A stretch of DNA of 64,000 nt, taken from contig NZ_BDBD01000011.1 in assembly GCF_001612805.1 (NCBI RefSeq), positions 992,001 through 1,056,000 on the forward strand, in the 5' to 3' direction. Made by a program: the position numbers and the translations under genes. The notes beneath the pieces are model-generated. The model did not search any database, was not told the DNA's origin, and saw nothing but the letters and a program-made list of their open reading frames with translations. Numbering within the stretch: position 1 is the stretch's first letter; each line of letters starts with the position of its first letter. Of this stretch, positions 55,787-64,000 are shown piece after piece. This stretch comes from Nocardia coubleae NBRC 108252 (GTDB lineage Bacteria > Actinomycetota > Actinomycetes > Mycobacteriales > Mycobacteriaceae).

Positions 55787-56704
55787 ATGTCGGTGGGTAG
55801 CCGTAAACTCGGGCAGGTGGGGAGGATTCGGGAAACGGCCGGTGGACTCGCATTGACGCTGCCGAGCGTGGCGCTCAACGGTGTCCTGGTCTACGTCGTG
55901 ATCGTCGGCTTCGGCCTGTGGGCGGCGATCATCATGCTCGTGTTGTGGACCGGGTTCGGCTGCGGCATGGCCAGCGCACTGTGGTTCCATCCGAATCGGG
56001 GCCGAGCGGCGGCAGCCTATGGATTCCGCAAGCCCGTCGGATCGGAGCCCGATATTCTCGCGACCGCTTGGGCCGAGGTCACCCGGAAGGCGGGGGTGGA
56101 CGGCTGGCCCTACTCGCTGTGGGTGCAGCAGTCGGCCACGTTCAACGCGTTCGCGGCGCCCGCGCGCATGGTCGCGGTGACGAGCTGGGCGATCGAATCG
56201 CTTCGCCCACGGCAGCTGGCGGCAGTGCTCGCCCACGAACTCAGCCACCATCTCATGCTCGATCCACGTGTGCGACTGCTCGACGCCTGGTTCTCAGTCC
56301 CCACCCGCGTGGTCAGGGGTATCGGCGCGGTCCCGGCCCGCGCGGCACGTGGTCCCGGCACTCTCCGATGTCTCGCGCGAGCGGCGATCGCGACGGCGCT
56401 GCTGGTGGCCGTGGCATTCTTCCTCACACCACGAATCGGCGGGCCCGCCGTCGCGGTGCTGATCGCACTACTCGTCCTGGAACCCCTGACCGCTGCGGCG
56501 CGCGCACGGCGCGGAGAGTTCGCCGCGGACCGGATGGCTGTTCACCTCGGGTACGGCCGCGAACTCCACGGCGCGCTCCGCAGGTGGCTGCCGCACGAGA
56601 CAGCTCACACATCCGCACTGCTCGCGGCCCGCGCCCGATGGCTCGACACGCATCCGCCGATCAGGCAACGGCTGAAAGTGATTCGACGAACCGCCGCGAC
56701 CTGA
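55787..56704 (+). CDS. M48-family membrane metallopeptidase
   Basis: The 305-residue protein (from ATG 55787; a GTG at 55817 is an alternative start) has two N-terminal hydrophobic helices, then the zinc motif LAHELSHHL (HELSH) and the downstream third ligand in GEFAADRMAV, followed by two further hydrophobic segments. This is the HtpX/M48 arrangement for membrane protein quality control. It is divergent from the Gdx gene and converges on the VOC gene. Confidence 0.83.
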   Translation: MSVGSRKLGQVGRIRETAGGLALTLPSVALNGVLVYVVIVGFGLWAAIIMLVLWTGFGCGMASALWFHPNRGRAAAAYGFRKPVGSEPDILATAWAEVTRKAGVDGWPYSLWVQQSATFNAFAAPARMVAVTSWAIESLRPRQLAAVLAHELSHHLMLDPRVRLLDAWFSVPTRVVRGIGAVPARAARGPGTLRCLARAAIATALLVAVAFFLTPRIGGPAVAVLIALLVLEPLTAAARARRGEFAADRMAVHLGYGRELHGALRRWLPHETAHTSALLAARARWLDTHPPIRQRLKVIRRTAAT

Positions 56705-56740
56705 TCGCTTCGACCGCCGGGGCGCATCAACCGGAGGTCT

Positions 56741-57262
56741 TCATCGCCGTGCCGCGATGCGGGCCCATACCTGCGGGTCGGTGCGGAGACCGCCCGGTGT
56801 GTCGGCGCCGTACCGCGCGATCTGGGCGTCGAGGTCCAAGGGTGCGGTCAACGAGGTTCCAGGTGCGAGGGCGTCCTCGACGTGTTCGTCGGGCACCAGC
56901 CAGCACACCTCGAACTCGATGCCGTCGGGGTCGCGCGCGTAGAGCGCTTTGGTCGACCCGTGGTCGCTCGCCCCGGTCAGTGCGTTCGCCGCGAGCAGGC
57001 GACCGCGGATATCGGCGAGCTCGCGCAACGTGTCGACCTCCCAGGCGACGTGGTAGAGCCCGACCGATCCCGGCGGTCCCGCCGCGGGCCGCCTGGCCTG
57101 GAACAGCCCGAGATCGTGATCGTTGGCCGAGCCGGGGTGGCGCAGGAAGGCGCCGCCCGGGAATCCCTCGGCGAGTCGCTCGAAGCCGAGGACGTTTTCG
57201 TAGAAGGCGATGCTGCGCTCCAGCTCCGCGACGAACAAGACGATGTGGTTGATTCCCCGCAT
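56741..57262 (-). CDS. Glyoxalase/VOC-family dioxygenase-like protein
   Basis: The 173-residue protein has the VOC beta-alpha-beta-beta-beta fold: INHIVLFVAELERSIAFYENVLGFER, and YHVAWEV with a metal-type His, and a Glu in GIEFEVCW. Catechol-type extradiol enzymes and glyoxalases share this fold; which it is cannot be read. ATG 57262 has AGGAGG 8 nt upstream. It lies 17 nt downstream of the MHS transporter gene on the same strand, so they are co-transcribed. Confidence 0.85.
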   Translation of the reverse strand: MRGINHIVLFVAELERSIAFYENVLGFERLAEGFPGGAFLRHPGSANDHDLGLFQARRPAAGPPGSVGLYHVAWEVDTLRELADIRGRLLAANALTGASDHGSTKALYARDPDGIEFEVCWLVPDEHVEDALAPGTSLTAPLDLDAQIARYGADTPGGLRTDPQVWARIAARR

Positions 57263-57279
57263 AGCGATGACCTCCTGGC

Positions 57280-58623
57280 CTACGACTGTGGGCGGTCGTC
57301 GGCGTCGACACGCAGATCCCGGCCCGTGACCTCCACCGTAGCGACCAGGGCCGCCAGGCTCAGGGCGGCGGTGACCACGATGATTCCGCTCAGCGCGACG
57401 CTCGACCCGTCGAAGGCGACAAGCAGGCTGCTCGCGATCAGCGGGGTGAAGCCCGCGCCGACGAGCGCCGCGGTCTGATAGGCGATGGACACACCGGTGT
57501 ATCGCACACCGGTGGGGAACATTTCCGACAGCATCGGGGTCAGCGGCGCGTACATCAGGTTCTGCAGCAGCTGCGCGAACATCAGTGCGACCGTCATGAT
57601 CCACCACGAATCGCTGTTGATCAGGCTGTACAGGGGGAAGGCGTAGACGATGGCCCCGATCGCGCCCGTCATCATCGTTCGCCGCCTGCCCAACCGATCC
57701 GACAGGGCCGCGCTCGCGGGAATAGCGACGATCGAGACGACGACCACCAGCAGCAGCGATCGCATCACCTCGCCGACCGCGTAACCGATGCCGGTCGCGT
57801 AGGCGATGATGTGCGAACTGGTCAGGGCGGTGAGCGCGAACGGTGCGAGACCGGCGAACACGGCGGGGACGAGCAGGCGTGGGCGACGCAGCACCTGCGC
57901 CGCGGGAATCGAGTCACGCGGCGGCTCGGCGGCGGCGAAAACCGGGCTCTCGGCGACCCGCAGCCGCACATACATCCCGAGCACGAGCAGGGCCGCGCTC
58001 AGCAGGAACGGCACCCGCCACCCCCAGGTCGAGAACTGTGGTTCGGGAAGCTGGGTCACCGCGGCGACCGCCCCGGTGGACAGCAGAAAACCGAGAGGTG
58101 TTCCCAGCTGCATGATTCCGGCCCAGCGACCGCGATTGCGCGCATCGGCATGCTCGACGACCATCAGCGCGGCGCCACCCCATTCCCCGCCGACGGCCAC
58201 CCCTTGCACCACGCGCAGCAGCACCAGCAGGATCGGCGCCGCGACGCCGATGGTGTGATAGGTCGGCAGCAGGCCGATCGCCGCGCTGGCGATACCCATC
58301 ATCAGCATGGTGATCAGCAACATCGACTTGCGACCCACGCGGTCACCGAAATGACCGAAGATCACGCCGCCGAGCGGACGTGCGACATACCCGGCGGCGA
58401 GGGTGCCGAACGAGGCGATCGTGCTCAACGCCGGATTCGAGCCGGGAAAAAACAGCGGCCCGAACACCACCGCGGCCATCGTCCCGTACAGCAAGAAGTC
58501 GTAGTACTCGATCGTCGTACCGAGCAGGCTCGACAAGGCCGCACGGCGGCGAGCTCTCGCGTCGGTCGGGATAAACGCCTGTGGCGCAGACGGACTCGCC
58601 TTCTCGGGTGGCAGCGTGGTCAC
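57280..58623 (-). CDS. MFS metabolite:H+ symporter (MHS family)
   Basis: The 447-residue protein has about twelve transmembrane segments, the MHS hallmark TTIEYYDFLLYG in helix 1, GHFGDRVGRKSML in the first cytoplasmic loop, and the VQGVAVGGEWGGA motif. Relatives include ProP and KgtP, which take up organic acids or osmolytes. It starts at GTG 58623 with GAAGGAG 5 nt upstream. The neighbouring VOC enzyme suggests uptake and catabolism of a small organic compound. Confidence 0.88.
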   Translation of the reverse strand: MTTLPPEKASPSAPQAFIPTDARARRRAALSSLLGTTIEYYDFLLYGTMAAVVFGPLFFPGSNPALSTIASFGTLAAGYVARPLGGVIFGHFGDRVGRKSMLLITMLMMGIASAAIGLLPTYHTIGVAAPILLVLLRVVQGVAVGGEWGGAALMVVEHADARNRGRWAGIMQLGTPLGFLLSTGAVAAVTQLPEPQFSTWGWRVPFLLSAALLVLGMYVRLRVAESPVFAAAEPPRDSIPAAQVLRRPRLLVPAVFAGLAPFALTALTSSHIIAYATGIGYAVGEVMRSLLLVVVVSIVAIPASAALSDRLGRRRTMMTGAIGAIVYAFPLYSLINSDSWWIMTVALMFAQLLQNLMYAPLTPMLSEMFPTGVRYTGVSIAYQTAALVGAGFTPLIASSLLVAFDGSSVALSGIIVVTAALSLAALVATVEVTGRDLRVDADDRPQS

Positions 58624-58774
58624 CGAGACTCCTTCGGTTCGGCCGCGACATCCTCGTTCGATATCGCGGTCACCGCGACGTTTCCAGCGCGACCCGACGC
58701 CCGGCAATACCGCCGACCACTGAGCGGAATCTTCAGTGACTCCGGCAGCGCAAAGCCATTGCGTGCCTTCCGCG

Positions 58775-59362
58775 TTATCGCCCGTCGCGCCCCTGCGGGA
58801 ATTGCGCGACAGCCTCAACGATCAACCCGCCGAGCTGGTCGGCGGTGATCATGCCGCAGTTCACGAGCCCGGCCAGCCCCTGCAAGGTGGCGAGGAAGAT
58901 CAGTGCGGTCCGCTGCGGGCTCGTGCCCGGCGGCTCGTCGGCCAGACCCTGCTCGAACACCAGCAACATCGGCGCGAAGGCCGCCTCCGCGGCCGTGCTC
59001 ACGGCCTCGCCACCTTCGCCGTGTTTGTGGGCGAACATCAGCTCGGCCAGGTTCGCCTCGGACGTCACGAAGTCGAGGTAGGCCCGGGCCAGCGAGCGGA
59101 TCCGGGCGCGGTAGTCGGGCGCGGCGTCGACCGCGTCCCGCAGTCGCGTGCCGAGCAAGGCGAACCCTTCGACGGCCAGTGCGTCGTGAAGCTGCCGACG
59201 GTCAGGGAAGTGCCGGCGCACAGCGGCGTGCGAAACACCGACGGCGGCGGCCAGCTCACGCAGCGACAACTCCGAGGCCCCTCGGTCACGCACCACCGGC
59301 GTCGCCTGCTCCAGTACGGCCTGCCGCAGGTTGCCGTGGTGGTAGGGGCGGTCGGGCGTCAT
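58775..59362 (-). CDS. TetR-family transcriptional regulator
   Basis: The 195-residue protein has the TetR HTH (LRELAAAVGVSHAAVRRHFPDRRQL) with a helical C-terminus. It is divergent from the SDR gene across 62 nt carrying a near-palindrome, so it probably represses that gene and itself. Confidence 0.9.
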   Translation of the reverse strand: MTPDRPYHHGNLRQAVLEQATPVVRDRGASELSLRELAAAVGVSHAAVRRHFPDRRQLHDALAVEGFALLGTRLRDAVDAAPDYRARIRSLARAYLDFVTSEANLAELMFAHKHGEGGEAVSTAAEAAFAPMLLVFEQGLADEPPGTSPQRTALIFLATLQGLAGLVNCGMITADQLGGLIVEAVAQFPQGRDGR

Positions 59363-59399
59363 TCGGGCAGCCTATCAAGGATGTTTCCGTTGACTAGAT

Positions 59400-59416
59400 T
59401 GTTTCCAGTGGATACA
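59400..59416. promoter_or_regulatory. Operator candidate between TetR and SDR genes
   Basis: TGTTTCCAGTGGATACA is a near-perfect inverted repeat (arms TGTTTCC and GGATACA, 6 of 7 matching) around AGT. A second TGTTTCC lies at 59382-59388, so two half sites are spaced about 18 nt. It lies close to both start codons. Confidence 0.5.
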
Positions 59417-59424
59417 TTGGCTCC

Positions 59425-60354
59425 ATGCTCACACTTGCCTCTCCTTCTCGGATTCCGGATCAGACCGGCCGCACCGTCATCGTCACCGGCGCCACCAGCG
59501 GGATAGGCCGTGCCGCGGCGGCTGTCCTTGCCGCCAAGGGCGCACGGCTCATACTCGCTGTCCGCGACCAGGAAAAGGGCCGTGCCGTCGCCGCCGAAAT
59601 GAGTGGGAGGGTGGAAGTTCGTCCGCTCGACTTCAGCTCGCTGGCATCGGTCCGGCAGTTCGCGGACGGCATCGACAGCACGGTGGACGTGCTCATCAAC
59701 AACGCCGGAACCATGACCGATTCGCTACAGCACACCGCCGACGGTTTCGAGCTCCAGTTCGGGGTCAACCACCTGGCGCCCTTCGCGTTGACGAACCTGC
59801 TGCTCGACCGGATCACCGACCGCGTCGTGTCCACCTCGTCGACCGCCTACCGCTCCGCGCAGCTCGATTTCGACGACCTGCAGTGGGCGCATCGCCCCTA
59901 CAAGCCGTTCGGCGCCTACGGTGCGTCGAAGTTGTCGGTCCTGCTGTTCACCGACGAACTACAACGCCGCCTGAGCGCGGTCGGCTCGTCGGTCATCGCG
60001 ACCACCGCGCATCCCGGCTGGGCCTCCACCGGCTTCCGGATCACCAGCGGTAACCGGCTCATCGACGCCCTGTCTGCCATCTTCACGCCCATGCTCGCCC
60101 AAGGCCCCGACGCCGGTGCGCTGCCCACACTGCTGGCGGCTGTCGGTGACATCCCCGGTGGCAGTTTCGTCGGTCCGAGCCGCTTCGGCGGTGTTCGCGG
60201 TCCGGCAGCGGTGGGCGAGATATCCCCGGTGGCCAAGGATCCGGACTCCGCCGCGCGGCTTTGGCGCGCCTCCGAACAGCTCACCGGCACGCACTTCCCC
60301 TTCACCTCCGCCTCGCCGTCACCGGCCCCGACCACAGACGTCTCTGGAGCATGA
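59425..60354 (+). CDS. Short-chain dehydrogenase/reductase
   Basis: The 309-residue protein has the classical SDR motifs: TGATSGIG at residues 21-28, NNAG, and the catalytic Tyr-x-x-x-Lys in YGASK near residue 165. Length and the extended C-terminus resemble the retinol dehydrogenase/WWOX-like group. It is NAD(P)H-dependent. It is probably controlled by the divergent TetR gene. The substrate is unknown. Confidence 0.9.
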   Translation: MLTLASPSRIPDQTGRTVIVTGATSGIGRAAAAVLAAKGARLILAVRDQEKGRAVAAEMSGRVEVRPLDFSSLASVRQFADGIDSTVDVLINNAGTMTDSLQHTADGFELQFGVNHLAPFALTNLLLDRITDRVVSTSSTAYRSAQLDFDDLQWAHRPYKPFGAYGASKLSVLLFTDELQRRLSAVGSSVIATTAHPGWASTGFRITSGNRLIDALSAIFTPMLAQGPDAGALPTLLAAVGDIPGGSFVGPSRFGGVRGPAAVGEISPVAKDPDSAARLWRASEQLTGTHFPFTSASPSPAPTTDVSGA

Positions 60355-60436
60355 CGATGCCGGCGCATCAGTACGTCGAATCGAGAAGTGTTGCGGCTGG
60401 ACAACTTCGAGCCCCGTCGGCCGCAGACATCGGTGG

Positions 60437-61630
60437 TCACGAGGCCATCCGTCTGACATCGGGCAGCGTCAGAGCTGTGTGGGCCGGTCGACCGGTGGCC
60501 GGGGCCGACATGGTGAGGTCGCGGAGTCGATGGTTGCGGGCTTGCAGGGCTTCGGCCGTGGTGGGAAAGAGTGCCGCTTCGCCGGTGGAGATCTGTGATT
60601 GGTTGAGTTCGACGAATGGGCGGCTGGCGCGTTCGTAGGCGGTGAAGGCGGTGGTGTGGTCCTCGTGTGCGGCCAGGGATTCGGCGAGCATGTAGGCGCC
60701 GACGAGCGCGAGGCTCGACCCCTGCCCGGTCAGGAACGACGGTGCGTAGGCGGCATCGCCGACGAGGGCCACACGCCCAGCCGACCATTGCGGCATGTGG
60801 ATCTGACTTACCGTGTCGAAGAACGGATCTGGGGAACCGCACACGGCCTCGACGATGTCCGGCACCTTCCAGCCGTCGTCGCCGAAGAGCGTGGATATCA
60901 GTGCACGTCGAGTCTCACTGTCCCGGAAAGCTTCGTGGGGTGGTTCGGGGTGGGCGAAGGTCAGGAGGGCGTGTACGTCGTCGCTGTTTCCCACGGCGTA
61001 GAGAGCGGCGGCGCGTCCGGGGGTGTTCCAGATGACCGCTTCGCGTGCGAGCCCGAATGTATTGGGCATGGTGCAGATCGCGAAGCAGTAGCCGAGGTAG
61101 CGCAGGTAGTTCTGTTCGGGGCCGAAGGCGAGAGTCCTGGTGCGTGAGTGCAATCCGTCGGCGCCGACAACAACATCGAAACTGCGTTGGGCGCCGCTGT
61201 GGAAGGTGACGTCCACACCGTGCTCGTGTTCGGTGAGGGCGTCGACGGAATCGTCGAAGACGAACTCCACGTCGTCACGGACTGCCGTGTACAGGACGCT
61301 CGTCAGCGTCTCCCTCGGGACTTCGAGGTCGTGTCCGTCGACTCCCCCGGCCACCGCCTGTGGATGAACGACAGCGGCCCGACTGCCGTCGGCCTCGAGG
61401 AAGGTGACCCGCTGTGTGTCGATATGGGCTCGCTGTAGCTGCGGCAGAATGCCCATCCGGTGCGTGACTTCGACGGCGGTGCCACGCAGGTCGATCGGGT
61501 ATCCGCCGCCGCGCACACCGGCGGACTTCTCGACCACCGTCACCTCGAATCCATACTTGTGCAACCAGAACGCCGATGCGGGACCCGCGATACTCGCGCC
61601 GGAAATCAGCACAGTTCCTCTGGATTTCAT
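60437..61630 (-). CDS. FAD-dependent monooxygenase (PHBH/TetX-like)
   Basis: The 397-residue protein has GASIAGPASAFWLHKYG for FAD at residues 10-26, VVGADGLHSRTR, and GDAAYAPSFLTGQGSSLAL. This is the aromatic hydroxylase/TetX group that hydroxylates polycyclic or phenolic compounds. ATG 61630 has GGAG 5 nt upstream; the ORF extends to 61735. It lies 28 nt downstream of the efflux gene, forming a typical drug-inactivation plus efflux pair, so self-protection or xenobiotic degradation is plausible. Confidence 0.85.
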   Translation of the reverse strand: MKSRGTVLISGASIAGPASAFWLHKYGFEVTVVEKSAGVRGGGYPIDLRGTAVEVTHRMGILPQLQRAHIDTQRVTFLEADGSRAAVVHPQAVAGGVDGHDLEVPRETLTSVLYTAVRDDVEFVFDDSVDALTEHEHGVDVTFHSGAQRSFDVVVGADGLHSRTRTLAFGPEQNYLRYLGYCFAICTMPNTFGLAREAVIWNTPGRAAALYAVGNSDDVHALLTFAHPEPPHEAFRDSETRRALISTLFGDDGWKVPDIVEAVCGSPDPFFDTVSQIHMPQWSAGRVALVGDAAYAPSFLTGQGSSLALVGAYMLAESLAAHEDHTTAFTAYERASRPFVELNQSQISTGEAALFPTTAEALQARNHRLRDLTMSAPATGRPAHTALTLPDVRRMAS

Positions 61631-61658
61631 GTCAACTCCTCTGTTTCCGATGAAAGGG

Positions 61659-63134
61659 TCACGCGCGCGTTTCGACAGCCTGGCGCTCGCGATTCGGCGC
61701 CGGCATCCGACGCGGTGGGCGCGTGGTTCGAACAAGAAGGACGACCACGATCGCGGCGATCAGGAAGGCCGCGGTGGCGATCGCGATATAGCTGAATACG
61801 CCGGTAGCCGAGTTCACCGTCGCGCCGTCCGCGACGACAGTGGTCGATGCGAGAACGGCCGCGCCGACGAAGTTGAACACCACGGCCCCTGTGGAGACCA
61901 TCACCATGACCAGGCTGGACACGACGCCCTGCCGCTGCGCTGATGCCAAGTCGCCCGCCGTGTTGAAGCCCGACGCACCCAACGCCGCGACCGTGACCCC
62001 GAGCAGGAACGCGAAGCACAGCGCCGCGACCAACTGGGACGCACCGAGGAACATCCCGATGGTGGCAACGGTTCCGAGCATGACCGCCCCGGCAAGAGTT
62101 CGGGCAGGCCCGATGCGCGTACCCAACCAGCCGGCCGCCGGCCCGCCGAGCATGACACCGACAGCGGGTGCCGCGAGAAGCAACGCCACCGACCCGCGAC
62201 CGCCGAGTCCGTAGCCCAAGTTCTGGTCCGCCGAGACATCACTGATGAGCGGGATGAGCTGCAGCATGCTCTGGTAGGAACCGGCACCGAGGAAGACGAC
62301 CAGAAGCGTGAGAAGCAGTGGCTTGCCGAGGTTTCCGACGTCGATCAGCGGATCAGCCTTCCGGCTCGAGACCGTGAACCAGCTGACCAACGCCACGGCC
62401 CCGCCGAGGAGCAGGGCGAGCGGTCCGATAGCGGACCACCCGAGCTCGGGACCCATGCTGATGTAGCCGAGCACTCCGAGCAGACCGCCGCCGAGCAGCA
62501 GCGCACCCGAGATGTCGAGCCGGCCCGGCGTCTTCACGAGCGATTCGGGAACAAGGAAACGCACGCACACAGCCATCGCGACCGCGACAGCGGCCGAGAT
62601 GAGAAACAGGATCTGAAAGCCGAACTCCGTCGCCAGCTTCTCGACGAGGAACCGGGAGGCGACATTGAGGATCGCGGTTCCGGTGGTCACGATGCCGACG
62701 ATGATCATGGCCAGGCGTGGCGTGCAGACGGTTCGCACGATCGCGACCGACAGGAACATGGCGGCCAACGCGGCTCCCTGCAACATGCGACCGATCACGA
62801 ATATCCACATTGTCGGGGCGACCGCGCAGATCAGCGCGCCGACACAACTGATGAGCAAGGTCAGCACGAGGACTCGGCGTTTTCCGTATATGTCGGCGCT
62901 CTTACCGAGCAACGGGGCCCACATCACGCCCGCCAGCATCGCGGTGGCATTGAGCCACGCCGCCTGGTCGGTGCCGAAATGGTCGAGCATCTCGGGCAGG
63001 ACGATCAGCGGTGCGCCGATCGCCGAATCCACCACGAAGTTCACCAGGGCCAGGATCGCCACGAGGCCGAGTAGTCGCCGACTCCACCTCGTGTGAAGAC
63101 CGACGTTCACACCGTCGGTTGTGTTCTGCTGCAT
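61659..63134 (-). CDS. MFS drug efflux transporter (DHA2-type, 14 helices)
   Basis: The 491-residue protein has about fourteen hydrophobic segments, the WLNATAMLAGVMWAPLLGK loop and the DIYGKRRVLVL motif of MFS antiporters. The length fits the DHA2 (EmrB/QacA) subfamily. Transcribed upstream of the monooxygenase with 28 nt between them. Confidence 0.88.
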   Translation of the reverse strand: MQQNTTDGVNVGLHTRWSRRLLGLVAILALVNFVVDSAIGAPLIVLPEMLDHFGTDQAAWLNATAMLAGVMWAPLLGKSADIYGKRRVLVLTLLISCVGALICAVAPTMWIFVIGRMLQGAALAAMFLSVAIVRTVCTPRLAMIIVGIVTTGTAILNVASRFLVEKLATEFGFQILFLISAAVAVAMAVCVRFLVPESLVKTPGRLDISGALLLGGGLLGVLGYISMGPELGWSAIGPLALLLGGAVALVSWFTVSSRKADPLIDVGNLGKPLLLTLLVVFLGAGSYQSMLQLIPLISDVSADQNLGYGLGGRGSVALLLAAPAVGVMLGGPAAGWLGTRIGPARTLAGAVMLGTVATIGMFLGASQLVAALCFAFLLGVTVAALGASGFNTAGDLASAQRQGVVSSLVMVMVSTGAVVFNFVGAAVLASTTVVADGATVNSATGVFSYIAIATAAFLIAAIVVVLLVRTTRPPRRMPAPNRERQAVETRA

Positions 63135-63394
63135 CGACTTCGGCTCCTCACCAGACTTGATTCCCCGACTGAGCGGGACTCGCGCCGCCCAGGGACTTTC
63201 TGGTTACAACCGTTCCAGCGGAGCCGTCGGCGGGCATCGTCTCTCGTCACCGATTGCCGCTGGTGCTGTCGCACCAGACGACCACGCACTCCTGGTGCGT
63301 AGGAACCGAGTCGTGCGCCTTACGGTTGCGGGACCCTCGCCACGCGTATCTTGGGCGAGGTGTTGCCGAACCAGCAGCGTCCCCCGATCCGGTG

Positions 63395-64000
63395 ATGACC
63401 ACCCAGCAGGTGGCACGACGACCGGTGTGGTGGCGCGAGGCGCTCGTCCTCGCGACGGCGTTCCTGCTGTGCCTGTCCGGCGGGATCTTTCACCCCGACA
63501 ACACCCTCGGATGGCCACCGATCGCCACCTATGCCGTCGCGGGTGTCTCGTGTGCGGCGCTGGTCGTGCGGCATCGGGCGCCCGTAGCCGTGGTCGCGGT
63601 AACCACCGCGTGCGGCATGCTGGTCGCACCGTTGGGCCTGCTGTCGACCCCCCTGATCGTGGTGCCCGTCGCGATCGCCGCCTACGCGCTGGCACTGCAC
63701 ACCGAGCTGAGGGTGACGATCGCGGTCCTGCTCCCCGCCGTGGCCTTGCTGGTCGCGGCTACCCCGCTTCTCGACGGGCTGTCCTGGCAGGACGCCGGCC
63801 GGCTGCTGTCGGTGGCGGCGCTCCCGCTGATCGCCGGGGCGCTCGGCAATGCGACGCAGAGCAGGCGCGCCTACCTGGCCGCCATGGAAGAGCGGGCACT
63901 GCGCGCCGAGGAGAGCCGGGAGAGCGAAGCGCGGCGCAGCGTCGCCGAGGAACGGGTGCGCATCGCCCGCGAGCTCCACGATGTCGTCGCACACCAGATC
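63395..64000 (+). CDS. Sensor histidine kinase (NarL-type, HisKA_3), 3'-truncated by window edge
   Basis: The frame is open to base 64000 (202 codons). The N-terminal part has about five hydrophobic segments (LVLATAFLLCLSGG, VAGVSCAALVV, PLIVVPVAIAAYALAL), followed by a coiled-coil rich in Glu/Arg and the phosphoacceptor block RIARELHDVVAHQ. This is the membrane histidine kinase class paired with NarL/LuxR-type regulators. Start ATG 63395 could instead be the adjoining GTG at 63392. It is divergent from the efflux operon across 260 nt. Confidence 0.85.
   Translation, partial: MTTQQVARRPVWWREALVLATAFLLCLSGGIFHPDNTLGWPPIATYAVAGVSCAALVVRHRAPVAVVAVTTACGMLVAPLGLLSTPLIVVPVAIAAYALALHTELRVTIAVLLPAVALLVAATPLLDGLSWQDAGRLLSVAALPLIAGALGNATQSRRAYLAAMEERALRAEESRESEARRSVAEERVRIARELHDVVAHQI

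Noticed and set aside
55207..55800. Plus-strand open frame opposite the Gdx gene
   Set aside because: It covers the SMR gene and its riboswitch on the other strand and shows no domain of its own.

Overview
The window is high-GC actinobacterial DNA with dense, often overlapping genes, many GTG starts, a mycobacterial/nocardial-type 2-isopropylmalate synthase, an IdeR-type iron box and a Ugp-type importer. A Nocardia-like mycolic-acid actinomycete is the best guess, from gene content only. I see no rRNA, tRNA, CRISPR array, insertion sequence or phage gene.

Layout. 1-4.5 kb: end of an acyl-ACP desaturase, a hotdog thioesterase, a cytochrome P450, a secreted protein of unknown function and a flavin/ferredoxin reductase; two perfect hairpins separate the convergent pairs. 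4.6-12.4 kb: a seven-gene plus-strand operon (acyl-CoA dehydrogenase, hotdog protein, alpha/beta hydrolase, Ugp-type ABC importer with an embedded calcineurin-type phosphodiesterase) that reads as a lipid or glycerophosphodiester scavenging unit. 12.7-31.9 kb: the most striking region, a minus-strand cluster built around a PUFA-synthase-like megasynthase. It holds a LysR regulator, acyl-CoA/ACP ligase, FAD oxidoreductase, SGNH hydrolase, PfaA-like KS-AT-ACP-ACP-KR-DH, PfaC-like double dehydratase without KS/CLF, PfaD-like enoyl reductase, and a complete acetyl-CoA carboxylase (fused accDA, accB, accC). Most junctions overlap by 1-4 nt, and a hairpin lies beyond accC.

32.0-36.3 kb: leuA with a possible leader peptide and hairpin, a GntR regulator coupled to an orphan ABC ATPase, and an alpha/beta hydrolase divergent from an AraC regulator. 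37.2-44.2 kb: an iron-box promoter, a formyltransferase and a C-A-PCP-C-PCP-reductase NRPS, a candidate hydroxamate siderophore or related metallophore locus. 44.2-48.8 kb: a sigma-factor remnant, a TetR gene with a palindromic operator, and a VanR/VanS-like two-component pair divergent from a VanY-like D,D-carboxypeptidase and a DoxX-like membrane protein. 48.8-55.1 kb: a four-gene Hsp70 operon with a degenerate J-like protein, an ankyrin membrane protein and a large helical protein.

55.3-64 kb: a guanidine-III riboswitch in front of an SMR (Gdx) exporter, an M48 peptidase, a VOC protein and MHS-type transporter, a TetR/SDR divergent pair, an FAD monooxygenase with a DHA2-type efflux pump, and the start of a NarL-type sensor kinase cut by the window end.

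Functions are inferred from motifs and gene order read by eye. No database search was possible.
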